64,000 nt of DNA from Elizabethkingia bruuniana (GTDB lineage Bacteria > Bacteroidota > Bacteroidia > Flavobacteriales > Weeksellaceae): contig NZ_CP014337.1 of the NCBI RefSeq assembly GCF_002024805.1, positions 310,001 to 374,000 on the forward strand, read 5' to 3'. Both the position numbers and the translations under genes were made by a program. The notes under the pieces are model-generated. The model did not search any database and was not told where the DNA came from. It saw nothing but the letters and a program-made list of their open reading frames with translations. The stretch's first letter is position 1. Each line of letters opens with the position of its first letter. This document shows positions 27,870 through 36,117 of this stretch, piece by piece.

Positions 27870-28394
27870 ATGTTTCCAATATTAGTTACCAACAGGTTAT
27901 TGCTTAATCAGCTTGAAGACACAGATGCAGAAAGCGTTTTATTTCTTCGGTCTAATGAAGAAGTAATACGCTATATCAAAAGAGAGCCCGATCAGAATAT
28001 TCAGCAGGCCTATGATTTTATCCGGTTGATCAGAGATCGATATGAAAATAAAAGCGCAATAAACTGGGCTATCCGTAAAAAAGAAAACCCTGAGTTAATC
28101 GGAGGAATATGCCTGTGGAAAATATCCGCAGATCGTAAGACAGCAGAGGTAGGTTATGATTTAAAGCCCCATTACCATGGTAAAGGAATTATGTCAGAAG
28201 CCTTGGTTGCAGTAATTGAATATGGTTTTTCAACACTTGGTCTTAATAACATTGAAGCTTTTACAAGCCGATACAATGAGGCTTCTAAAAACTTATTGTT
28301 AAAACATAATTTTATACTGAATCCTGAACGTACTGACGAGGATAATCTGGATAATCTTATTTTTGAGCTTAAAAGAAATACTACTCTTCAATAG
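27870..28394 (+). CDS. GNAT family N-acetyltransferase (RimJ/RimL type)
   Basis: A 174-residue acetyltransferase. The opening LVTNRLLLNQLEDTDAESVLFLRSN and later GYDLKPHYHGKGIMSEALVAVIEYGF (acetyl-CoA loop) match the RimJ/RimL subgroup, which acetylates N-termini of ribosomal proteins or small amines. The substrate is not predictable. It overlaps the 3' end of the convergent symporter gene by 14 bases. Confidence 0.88.
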   Translation: MFPILVTNRLLLNQLEDTDAESVLFLRSNEEVIRYIKREPDQNIQQAYDFIRLIRDRYENKSAINWAIRKKENPELIGGICLWKISADRKTAEVGYDLKPHYHGKGIMSEALVAVIEYGFSTLGLNNIEAFTSRYNEASKNLLLKHNFILNPERTDEDNLDNLIFELKRNTTLQ

Positions 28395-29625
28395 GTGGAT
28401 TAAATTTTTCTCCTACCAGTCGTGTAACGACCATTGCTGCTACAGTATCTCCGGTTGAGTTAAGTATTGTAGCTAATGGGTCTACCAATGTACCAATAAT
28501 TATCACTGCCGGAATAGCTTCTTGTGGAAGGTTATAAGCGGATATCATCAGCATTTCGCCAATGTAGCCTCCGTTGGGAATACCTCCGGCAACAACGCTT
28601 ACAAAGACTGTGATCCCCAAGGCTATAATCAGGTTGTTGAAATCGAAAAAGTCCCATCCCAATAAGAGAAAAGCAACATATATTTTTACAATAGAAGAAA
28701 TAGATGATCCGTTTTTATGAATGGTTGTTCCGATAGGAATGACAACATTAGCAACCGAATCGGGGATTCCAATTTTTCTGGCAGCATCCAGATTGGCTGG
28801 CATAGTTGCCAGACTGCTGCAGGTACTGATGGCTGTAAATGAAGGCACAATATTATTCTTCCAGAAAAGCTTAATGCCCTTGGTTCCGTTAGCTACAAAA
28901 GCATATAAACTGAAAAATACAAAGAAGTAAACGATTCCTGCTCCATAATAAACACCCAAAGGTTTTGCATAGAATCCGAAAAGCTGAGGCCCTAATGTAC
29001 CGACTTGGTATGCGATATAAGCACCAAGCCCTATAGGTGCAGCTTTCATGATCAGTATTAATAATTCTTTCATTACTTCGTTTCCGCCTGCCATAAACTT
29101 GCGGAAAGTATCTGTTTTTTCAGGTGCCGATTTACGGATAGCAATCCCCAAAAGGAAAGAAAATATCAACATAGCCAGCATATTCTGCCGGGAAAGCAAC
29201 ATGTAAAATTCTCCAACAGTAAAGAAACGTACAATCCTGTCACTCCAGGTTTCTGTACTGGTAATGTTTTCCGCAATTGTTACGGCTGCATCGGTTGAAG
29301 GTCTCGCAGTAGGAAAAAGATATACAGCTCCGATACTGAAAATAGCAGCAATAATGACAAAACACAGAAAGGTAAACATCATGGCAAAAAGTATCTTACC
29401 CAGTTTCCCTTTTTGTTCAATAGCCGATACAGAAGTTACAATGGCAAAGAATACCAAAGGAATAACGGTAACGAAAAGAAGGTTAAGAAAAATATCTCCG
29501 ACAGGTTTAAGATAGTTTACAACATTTGGAAAAAAAATACCGATTATGCTGCCAACAGTAATACCTATCAGAAGGAGAATAATATTGGAATAACTCTGCC
29601 AGAAAGAGTGTTGAGTTGTTGTCAT
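28381..29625 (-). CDS. Dicarboxylate/amino acid:cation symporter (DAACS family)
   Basis: A 414-residue inner-membrane transporter that imports glutamate, aspartate or C4-dicarboxylates with Na+ or H+. About eight membrane helices are present, with the family's Ser-rich re-entrant loop (SFTAISTCSSLATMPANLDAA) and the later GTTIHKNGSS and GGIPNGGYIGEML segments. The NSTGDTVAAMVV segment is the conserved helix 8. Monocistronic and convergent with the GNAT gene. Confidence 0.93.
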   Translation of the reverse strand: MTTTQHSFWQSYSNIILLLIGITVGSIIGIFFPNVVNYLKPVGDIFLNLLFVTVIPLVFFAIVTSVSAIEQKGKLGKILFAMMFTFLCFVIIAAIFSIGAVYLFPTARPSTDAAVTIAENITSTETWSDRIVRFFTVGEFYMLLSRQNMLAMLIFSFLLGIAIRKSAPEKTDTFRKFMAGGNEVMKELLILIMKAAPIGLGAYIAYQVGTLGPQLFGFYAKPLGVYYGAGIVYFFVFFSLYAFVANGTKGIKLFWKNNIVPSFTAISTCSSLATMPANLDAARKIGIPDSVANVVIPIGTTIHKNGSSISSIVKIYVAFLLLGWDFFDFNNLIIALGITVFVSVVAGGIPNGGYIGEMLMISAYNLPQEAIPAVIIIGTLVDPLATILNSTGDTVAAMVVTRLVGEKFNPPIEE

Positions 29626-29732
29626 CCGAAAAATTATAAAAGTAAAAATACAAATTAATAGGATTGTTTTTTAACAAATAATTGGCCATACTTTTCTTTC
29701 ATATTCATTAAATTTGAGAAAACATATGTTCT

Positions 29733-30653
29733 ATGGCATTTATTGATTATTATAAAACTCTGGGAGTCAATAAAAATGCGACCCAGGATGACATAAAAAA
29801 AGCTTATCGGAAACTTGCCCGAAAAATGCATCCGGATCTTAATCCGGATGATAAGGAGGCACATCATAAATTTCAGGAACTGAATGAAGCTAATGAAGTG
29901 CTGAGTGATCCTGAGAAACGTGCAAAATATGATAAGTATGGTGAGCACTGGAAAAATGGTGAGGAATATGAGAAGTATGAAAAAGCCAGGCAACAACAGC
30001 AAAATTCGCAACGAAGCTATTCGTCAGGAGGTTTTTCGGGTGCTGACTTTGGTGAAGGCGAAGATTTCTCTGACTTTTTCCAATCTATGTTTGGTGGCGG
30101 TGGCAGTGGATTTAGCTCTTCTTCCAGAGGAAGAAGCTCTGGTAAATTTAAAGGCCAGGATCTGCATGCAGAGCTGCAGCTTTCTTTACATGAAGCAGCA
30201 GAAACACATCAGCGTACACTGGATGTAAATAATAAAAAAGTAAGAATTACAATTCCGGCAGGTGTATACGACGGACAACAGATAAAGTTGAAAGGCTATG
30301 GCGTAGAAGGACATAATGGCGGACCAAACGGGGATTTGTATATCACATTTATTATTCCTGAAGACGCCCATCTTAAACGTTCAGGAGATGATTTGAAGAC
30401 AACTGTAAACATAGACATGTATACTGCTTTACTAGGGGGAGATGTTGAGGTGAAAACCTTAAACGGAAGTGTAAAACTGAAAGTAAAACCGGAAACGGCC
30501 AATGCTTCAACAGTAAGGCTGAAAGGAAAGGGATTCCCTGTGTATAAAAAGGAAGGACAGTCCGGAGATTTGTATGTTACTTTTAATGTACAGCTGCCAA
30601 AGAATCTTACAGACAAACAAAAAGAATTACTAAAAGAAATGCAAAAATCCTAA
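29733..30653 (+). CDS. cbpA: DnaJ-like co-chaperone CbpA
   Basis: A 306-residue J-domain protein. The J domain occupies residues 1-70 with HPD in [10 protein letters not shown]; a Gly/Ser-rich linker follows (residues 110-140), then two C-terminal peptide-binding domains. No zinc-finger CxxCxGxG repeats are present, which separates CbpA from DnaJ. It works with DnaK on misfolded protein and in E. coli binds DNA. The cbpM gene starts 3 bases after its stop. A TAAATTTG box lies at 29709-29716. Confidence 0.92.
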   Translation: MAFIDYYKTLGVNKNATQDDIKKAYRKLARKMHPDLNPDDKEAHHKFQELNEANEVLSDPEKRAKYDKYGEHWKNGEEYEKYEKARQQQQNSQRSYSSGGFSGADFGEGEDFSDFFQSMFGGGGSGFSSSSRGRSSGKFKGQDLHAELQLSLHEAAETHQRTLDVNNKKVRITIPAGVYDGQQIKLKGYGVEGHNGGPNGDLYITFIIPEDAHLKRSGDDLKTTVNIDMYTALLGGDVEVKTLNGSVKLKVKPETANASTVRLKGKGFPVYKKEGQSGDLYVTFNVQLPKNLTDKQKELLKEMQKS

Positions 30654-30656
30654 GTT

Positions 30657-30965
30657 ATGGAAGAGAGAATTTCACGCGAAGAACTGATTAAGCTTTACAA
30701 TATAGAAATGTCATTTTTAGAGTCTTTAGAAGATTCAGGTTTACTGCATCTCCAGATAGAAAATGAGGTTAAATATCTTTCATATGGCGATCTTCCTGCT
30801 TTGGAACGCTTTACCAACTGGCATTATGATTTGGATGTTAATCTACCGGGGATAGAGATTATCAGCAATCTGCTTCAGAAAATAGAAGCAATGCAGCAGG
30901 AAAGAAAGAAAATGATTGAACAATTCCATTTCAGAGGAATTGTATGGGAGGATATTGAATTGTAA
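30657..30965 (+). CDS. cbpM: Chaperone modulator CbpM
   Basis: A 102-residue MerR-related winged-helix-like protein without a DNA-binding basic face. The family pattern is seen in SREELIKLYNIEMSFLESLEDSGLL, a centre with YGDLPALERFTNWHYDLDVNLPGIEII and a C-terminal coiled helix. CbpM binds the J domain of CbpA and inhibits it. The tight cbpA-cbpM arrangement supports the call. Confidence 0.88.
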   Translation: MEERISREELIKLYNIEMSFLESLEDSGLLHLQIENEVKYLSYGDLPALERFTNWHYDLDVNLPGIEIISNLLQKIEAMQQERKKMIEQFHFRGIVWEDIEL

Positions 30966-31021
30966 ATATACCTTCTGAAATATTTTTTTAGAGTTTTACA
31001 TTAACTGATATTTCGTGAAAC

Positions 31022-31065
31022 CCTTGTCAAGGTTAATTCAGCATTCATTATTAACCTTGACAAGG
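31022..31065. repeat. Perfect 15-bp inverted repeat with nested palindromes
   Basis: CCTTGTCAAGGTTAA (31022-31036) and TTAACCTTGACAAGG (31051-31065) are exact reverse complements around a 14-base AT-rich loop. Each arm contains CCTTGTCAAGG, itself a palindrome around the central T. No T-run follows. It is either a regulator-binding site ahead of the ypdA-like gene or a dispersed repeat. Confidence 0.6.
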
Positions 31066-31166
31066 ATTGTAAACTAAATCTAAATTCACGTTGTATTAAT
31101 GTACTAACAGATAAAATTAATAAGAATCACTGTAAGGTAAACAGGGCTTTACCTTAATTTTGCTTT

Positions 31167-32144
31167 ATGAATATTTATGACCTTGTAATTATTGGTGGCG
31201 GGCCTATAGGATTGGCTTGTGCATTGGAAGCAGAGAAAAAGAAACTTTCCTATGTTATTCTGGAAAAAGGCACAATAGCCAACAGCCTTTATCACTATCC
31301 ATTGTATATGCGTTTCTTTTCGTCGGCAGACAGACTGGAAATAGACGGAGTTCCGTTTATTACAACAGCTCCCAAACCTGGAAGACAGGAAGCTTTGGAA
31401 TACTATCAGGGAATTACAAGACAAAGAAATATTAATATCCGTCTTTATGAAAAAGTAACGGATGTAGTGAAAGAAGGTACATTATTTAAAGTCACTTCTT
31501 CTAAATCTGAATATATTGCAAGCAACGTTATTCTGGCAACCGGCTTTTATGATATACCTAACCGAATCCATGTGAAAGGGGAGGAACTGTCTAAAGTGAA
31601 ACACTATTATTCTGAGCCTTATCCCTATACAAAACAAAAAGTTGTCGTAGTAGGAGCCAGTAATTCTTCTGTTGATGCTGCATTAGAAATTTACCGTAAG
31701 GGTGGGGATGTTACTATGATTGTCAGAGGCCCGGAAATCGGAAGGAGAGTAAAATACTGGGTACGTCCCGATATTGAAAACCGAATTGCTGAAGGCAGTA
31801 TCAAAGCATATTTTAATGCTGAGTTAACTGAAGTTAAAGAGGGAAGTATAATCTTCAGAGATGAAGATGGTAATGTTCGCGAAATTGAAAATGATTTTGT
31901 ATTGGCTTTAACCGGTTATTTGCCGGATTTTGAATTTCTTGGTAAAGCAGGTGTTTTATTAGAAGGCGAAAGTCTGGTTCCGCATCATAATGACCATACA
32001 ATGGAAACCAATATACCCGGGCTTTATCTGGCAGGTGTAGTTTGTGGCGGGAAAAATACCCATTTGTGGTTTATAGAAAACTCCAGAATTCACGCCCAGA
32101 TTATAATGAATGCTATTGTTGCTAAAAAATTGGGTGTTGCCTGA
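31167..32144 (+). CDS. ypdA: YpdA family bacillithiol-disulfide-reductase-like protein
   Basis: A 325-residue FAD/NAD(P)H pyridine-nucleotide oxidoreductase. An N-terminal FAD site (DLVIIGGGPIGLACALEAEK) and a central NADPH site (KVVVVGASNSSVDAALEIYRKG) match YpdA, which reduces oxidised bacillithiol in Firmicutes. Flavobacteriia commonly carry YpdA-like proteins. The conserved SLYHYPLYMRFFSSADRLEI segment follows the FAD site. No bsh synthesis gene is in the window. A TAATTTTG box at 31155-31162 is only four bases ahead of the ATG, hinting at a very short or absent leader. A terminator follows. Confidence 0.85.
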   Translation: MNIYDLVIIGGGPIGLACALEAEKKKLSYVILEKGTIANSLYHYPLYMRFFSSADRLEIDGVPFITTAPKPGRQEALEYYQGITRQRNINIRLYEKVTDVVKEGTLFKVTSSKSEYIASNVILATGFYDIPNRIHVKGEELSKVKHYYSEPYPYTKQKVVVVGASNSSVDAALEIYRKGGDVTMIVRGPEIGRRVKYWVRPDIENRIAEGSIKAYFNAELTEVKEGSIIFRDEDGNVREIENDFVLALTGYLPDFEFLGKAGVLLEGESLVPHHNDHTMETNIPGLYLAGVVCGGKNTHLWFIENSRIHAQIIMNAIVAKKLGVA

Positions 32145-32187
32145 AAAATAAAAACTTAATTCTTCTGTGGATAAAGGATAAAATAAA

Positions 32188-32220
32188 AGACTGACCGGAA
32201 GCCCCGATCAGTCTTTTTTC
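32188..32220 (+). terminator. Intrinsic terminator after the ypdA-like gene
   Basis: AGACTGA (32188-32194) pairs with TCAGTCT (32208-32214), followed by five more T residues. It separates the + gene from the convergent monooxygenase gene. Confidence 0.75.
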
Positions 32221-32226
32221 GTTATT

Positions 32227-33357
32227 TTAATTGACCTGATTTAAGGTAAATAAACGTTCGAAATTTTTAGCCTGTGTGGATTTAGGTGTTTTGCGCAGCA
32301 TTAGATTTCTTATCCCCATCAGGAGCTTATTTTCTAATTGCGAGATCTTTCCGATTTTCCAGCTGGTATTCACAACATAATGGGCTTTTTCTCTTCTTAT
32401 AGAAGGGTAGCTTTCAAAAGCCTGCTCCGGATTGTAGCTTTCCAGTAATCTGAATAAAACATAAGCGTCTTCTATTGCCTGGCAGGCACCTTGTCCCATA
32501 TTCGGCGTAGTAGCATGGGCGGCATCACCCAGTAATATCACCCCGTCTTTCTGCCATTCCGTAATGGGTTTCAGGTCCTGTAAATTTGCGGTAAACCATT
32601 TCTCTTTTGGTGTATTTAGAATCATTTCTCTTATAAATTCCGGCGCATCCAGAAGGTAGGCCCTTAAGTCATTCTGCTTTTGATAAAGCTTCTGATTAAT
32701 CAGAAAATACCAATAGACATTAGCCTCTGAAATTTCGACAAAGCCAAATCTTTTTCCTTGCCCCCATCCCTCTATTAGCTCATTCTTATATATCGGTGGT
32801 AAATTAAAATGGGTAACACCGCGAAAACAAATCTGATGTGCGGCTCTAAGCTGTGTATCCGGAAAAAATATTTTTCTGATTTTCGAATTAATGCCATCGG
32901 CTCCGATTATAAAAGTATGATTTGCTTTATTTCCATTTTCAAAGCTTAGCTCATAGTGTTTATTCTCAACTTTTACAGCGTTCGAAAGTCTGCTGTTTAA
33001 AACTATATTTTCTTTGCCTACTTCGTCTGTCAGGATGTGATGCAATTCAGCACGGTGTATGGCAATACTTTTGTGACCGAATTTTTGTTCAAAAGGCAGT
33101 AATGGTGTTTCAGTGATTGGAGATAATTTAAAATCGGTTACATTAATACTGTCTACTTTCTTTCCGGCAGCCAATATCTTATTTTCTATCTGTAACTGAT
33201 GGTATACCTGCATGGCATTAATGCCCAGAATAATTCCTGTTCCAACAGGTTTTAATTCTTCAGCAGCTTCATAAACTTTAAACGGTATATTTCTTCTTTT
33301 TAGGGCTAAAGCGGTTGTTAATCCACCTATCCCTGCTCCTATAATAGCGATATCCAT
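32227..33357 (-). CDS. FAD-dependent monooxygenase (class A)
   Basis: A 376-residue flavoprotein hydroxylase: N-terminal IAIIGAGIGGLTTALALKRR, the internal GADGINSKIRKIF motif and the C-terminal GDAAHATTPNMGQGACQAIEDA that binds FAD. The group covers urate, salicylate and aromatic hydroxylases and the TetX tetracycline-inactivating enzymes; nothing here decides between them, and the length is within the range of all. A Crp-like regulator sits just upstream on the same strand, 61 bases away, and could control it. Confidence 0.88.
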   Translation of the reverse strand: MDIAIIGAGIGGLTTALALKRRNIPFKVYEAAEELKPVGTGIILGINAMQVYHQLQIENKILAAGKKVDSINVTDFKLSPITETPLLPFEQKFGHKSIAIHRAELHHILTDEVGKENIVLNSRLSNAVKVENKHYELSFENGNKANHTFIIGADGINSKIRKIFFPDTQLRAAHQICFRGVTHFNLPPIYKNELIEGWGQGKRFGFVEISEANVYWYFLINQKLYQKQNDLRAYLLDAPEFIREMILNTPKEKWFTANLQDLKPITEWQKDGVILLGDAAHATTPNMGQGACQAIEDAYVLFRLLESYNPEQAFESYPSIRREKAHYVVNTSWKIGKISQLENKLLMGIRNLMLRKTPKSTQAKNFERLFTLNQVN

Positions 33358-33418
33358 AATAATTTTGTATTAAATTAATACAGCAAATTTCGCTGCTATA
33401 GATAGCAAAAACGTTCAC

Positions 33419-33994
33419 TTATGTTAACAAAATACGGCTTTTTATCCGGGACAAAGATTGTGTTGTCACACCAAGATAGCTGGCTATATATTTTTGAGGT
33501 ATTTTTTCAATAACTTTAGGTCTGTTGGTAAGTAAATTCAGGTAGCGTTGTTCGTACGTGTAGAATAAAAGCTCCTCAATTCTGCGTTTAGCTTCCAGAA
33601 AGCATATATCCGCAATTTGCTTATAGAAACCAATCCAAAAAGAATCTCTTTCCATAAGAAAATGTAAATGCTGTTTTTCTATCAGAACAATTTCTGTTCT
33701 CGTTGTTGTCTGTAATTGCCAGTTTGATTTCGCTCCACTAAGAAAACACTCATAGTCACCAAAAAAATCACCATCTACTTGTAATAAGAAACTAATATCT
33801 TCACCCTCCTGATTGATGGTAAAGGTCCTCAGAGCTCCTTTAATAATGAATCCCAGCTGATGAGAGAGTTCACCATTCTGCATTAAGAAGCTTCCTTTTT
33901 TGTATTTAACAATTGAAGAATTCTGCATTAATTCCTGCAAACGCTCGGTAGATAAATTGAGTTTTGCTGCCAGTACCTGCAATTTTTCGTTCAT
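33419..33994 (-). CDS. Crp/Fnr family transcriptional regulator
   Basis: A 191-residue regulator with a cNMP-binding beta-roll (KGSFLMQNGELSHQLGFIIKGALRTF) and a C-terminal winged HTH in PQKYIASYLGVTTQSLSRIKSRILL. No cluster cysteines are present, so it is not a canonical Fnr. It lies immediately ahead of the FAD monooxygenase on the same strand, so the two are probably cotranscribed. Confidence 0.88.
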   Translation of the reverse strand: MNEKLQVLAAKLNLSTERLQELMQNSSIVKYKKGSFLMQNGELSHQLGFIIKGALRTFTINQEGEDISFLLQVDGDFFGDYECFLSGAKSNWQLQTTTRTEIVLIEKQHLHFLMERDSFWIGFYKQIADICFLEAKRRIEELLFYTYEQRYLNLLTNRPKVIEKIPQKYIASYLGVTTQSLSRIKSRILLT

Positions 33995-34086
33995 ATAGTT
34001 TTCCTGTTAATTGACTAAAAGAAAGGATTAATCAGTATTTATTGACGAAGATAAGACAGAAAAACAGATAATTCTTTTTCTAATGT

Positions 34087-34118
34087 AAAAAAGCTACCCC
34101 CATGGGTAGCCTTTTTTA
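34087..34118. terminator. Intrinsic terminator downstream of glnS
   Basis: GCTACCC (34093-34099) pairs with GGGTAGC (34104-34110); A-run on the left and T-run on the right allow use in either direction. In the minus strand it follows the glnS stop at 34138. Confidence 0.8.
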
Positions 34119-34137
34119 TTATTCTTTATTCTGGTTC

Positions 34138-35808
34138 TTATGGTTTGTAAGAATCTTTTAAAGTTACTGTTCTGTTGAAAACAAGTTTTTCATCTGAAGA
34201 ATCACGATCCTTAGTGAAATAACCAATTCTCTGGAACTGTAAAGGTTCTCCGATTTCTACATCTTTCAAGCTTGGTTCAGCAAAACCATGAGCTGTATTT
34301 AATGACTCAGGGTTAATGTATTGTAAGAAATCTGCATCCTTTTCTGCATCTGGCTGCTCTACAGTAAACAAGCGTTCGTACATACGAGCTTCTACAGGAA
34401 TAGCATGAGGAGCAGATACCCAATGTAATGTACCTTTTACTTTTCTCAGGCTTTCTTCAGTACCACTACCAGATTTACTCTTATCGTCGTAAGTCGCATA
34501 GATTGTAGTGATTTCACCATTATCATCCTTCTCTACACGTTCCGCTTTAATAATGTAAGCAGACTTTAGACGAACCTCTCCACCTAGTTTCAGACGGAAG
34601 AATTTATTATTAGCTTCTTCTTTAAAATCTTCTCTTTCAATATATATTTCTCTGGAGAAAGGAATTTGTCTGGTTCCTGCATTTTCATCCTCCGGATTAT
34701 TTTCAGTCTCCACCCATTCTTCCTGTCCTTCCGGATAGTTTTCAATGATCAGTTTTACGGGATCTACAACAGCCATTACTCTTTTAGCCTTTTTGTTCAG
34801 GTCTTCACGTACGAAGAATTCCAGTAACTGAATATCGATAAGGTTTTCACGTTTTGCAACACCAATACGTTCGATAAAGTTACGGATAGCTTCTGCGGTA
34901 TAACCTTTTCTTCTCAATCCAGAAACAGTAGGCATTCTTGGGTCGTCCCAACCAGTGACTACATTTTCTGCGATAAGCTTTTGTAGCTTTCTTTTAGAAG
35001 TAATCATATAAGTAACATTCATTCTGGCAAATTCTCTTTGCTTTGGTGCTACTTTATTTTCATCTCTTACCTGTTCAAGATACCAGTTGTATAATGGTCT
35101 GTGATTTTCGAATTCCAATGAACAAAGTGAGTGTGATACCTGCTCCAGATAATCGGATTCACCATGTGCCCAGTCGTACATCGGATAAATTTTCCATGTA
35201 GTTCCTGTTCTATGGTGTGGTTTATTCAGAATACGATACATAACAGGGTCACGCATGTTCATATTTGGCGAAATCATATCGATTTTAGCACGAAGTGACA
35301 TTGATCCGCTTTCGAATTCTCCGTTTTTCATTTTTTCAAATAAATCCAGAGACTCTTCTACAGGTCTGTTTCTATATGGTGATTCCACTCCTGGTTCAGC
35401 AGGATTTTTACGTTGTTCAGTGATTACCTCAGAAGGTTGCTCGTCTACATAAGCTTTTCCTTCTTTAATCATTTGTACAGCCCAGTCATATAGCTGTTGG
35501 AAATAGTCGGACGCATAAAGTTCCTTGTCCCACTTAAAGCCAAGCCACTCTACATCCTTCTTAATAGAATCTACAAATTCCTGCTCTTCCTTTTCAGGAT
35601 TTGTGTCATCAAAACGCAGGTTAACCGGAGCATTATATTTTTCACCCAAACCAAAGTTGATACAAATAGCCTTTGTGTGGCCAATGTGTAAATAACCATT
35701 CGGTTCTGGTGGGAAACGGAAACGGATTTTATCTTTTTCAAGACCGTTTGCCAAATCTTCCTCTATAATTTGCTCAATAAAATTGAGAGATTTTTTTTCT
35801 TCTTCCAT
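34138..35808 (-). CDS. glnS: Glutaminyl-tRNA synthetase
   Basis: A 556-residue class I aminoacyl-tRNA synthetase that charges tRNA-Gln. The HIGH motif is in PPEPNGYLHIGHTKAI and the KMSKS-equivalent is MITSKRKLQKL. The anticodon-binding beta-barrels fill the last 200 residues. I place the start at ATG 35808 (MEEEKKSLNFIEQ), because the 11 extra residues of the longer frame do not look like family sequence. Presence of glnS implies direct Gln-tRNA charging. Single gene, divergent from the outer-membrane protein gene. Confidence 0.95.
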   Translation of the reverse strand: MEEEKKSLNFIEQIIEEDLANGLEKDKIRFRFPPEPNGYLHIGHTKAICINFGLGEKYNAPVNLRFDDTNPEKEEQEFVDSIKKDVEWLGFKWDKELYASDYFQQLYDWAVQMIKEGKAYVDEQPSEVITEQRKNPAEPGVESPYRNRPVEESLDLFEKMKNGEFESGSMSLRAKIDMISPNMNMRDPVMYRILNKPHHRTGTTWKIYPMYDWAHGESDYLEQVSHSLCSLEFENHRPLYNWYLEQVRDENKVAPKQREFARMNVTYMITSKRKLQKLIAENVVTGWDDPRMPTVSGLRRKGYTAEAIRNFIERIGVAKRENLIDIQLLEFFVREDLNKKAKRVMAVVDPVKLIIENYPEGQEEWVETENNPEDENAGTRQIPFSREIYIEREDFKEEANNKFFRLKLGGEVRLKSAYIIKAERVEKDDNGEITTIYATYDDKSKSGSGTEESLRKVKGTLHWVSAPHAIPVEARMYERLFTVEQPDAEKDADFLQYINPESLNTAHGFAEPSLKDVEIGEPLQFQRIGYFTKDRDSSDEKLVFNRTVTLKDSYKP

Positions 35809-36117
35809 TGAGATATATTCTAAGAGTGCAAATTTAACCATTTTAATCGGTTCTTCCGAATCTTTATAAAGTGTCCGATTCTGAACAAAGCGTGTCTAAT
35901 ACCGAACACTTATTTCCTGTGTCTTATTTTATAACAAGCTGTTAATTAGTGGTTTATGTATTGTTTGTTTTTTGGTACTCCTTAGGATAGTGTATAAGCA
36001 AGAAAATAGAGCTGAAAAATTTTTATCACTAATATTTTAGTTTTAGAAGAAATTTTAGAATATATTTGTATTACTAAATTTTTAGTTATAAAAAATTACA
36101 AGTAAAACTAATTCAAT

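Noticed and set aside
32227-33357. Tetracycline-inactivating TetX
   Set aside because: The fold and motifs are shared by many class A flavin hydroxylases, and nothing specific for TetX can be seen by eye.
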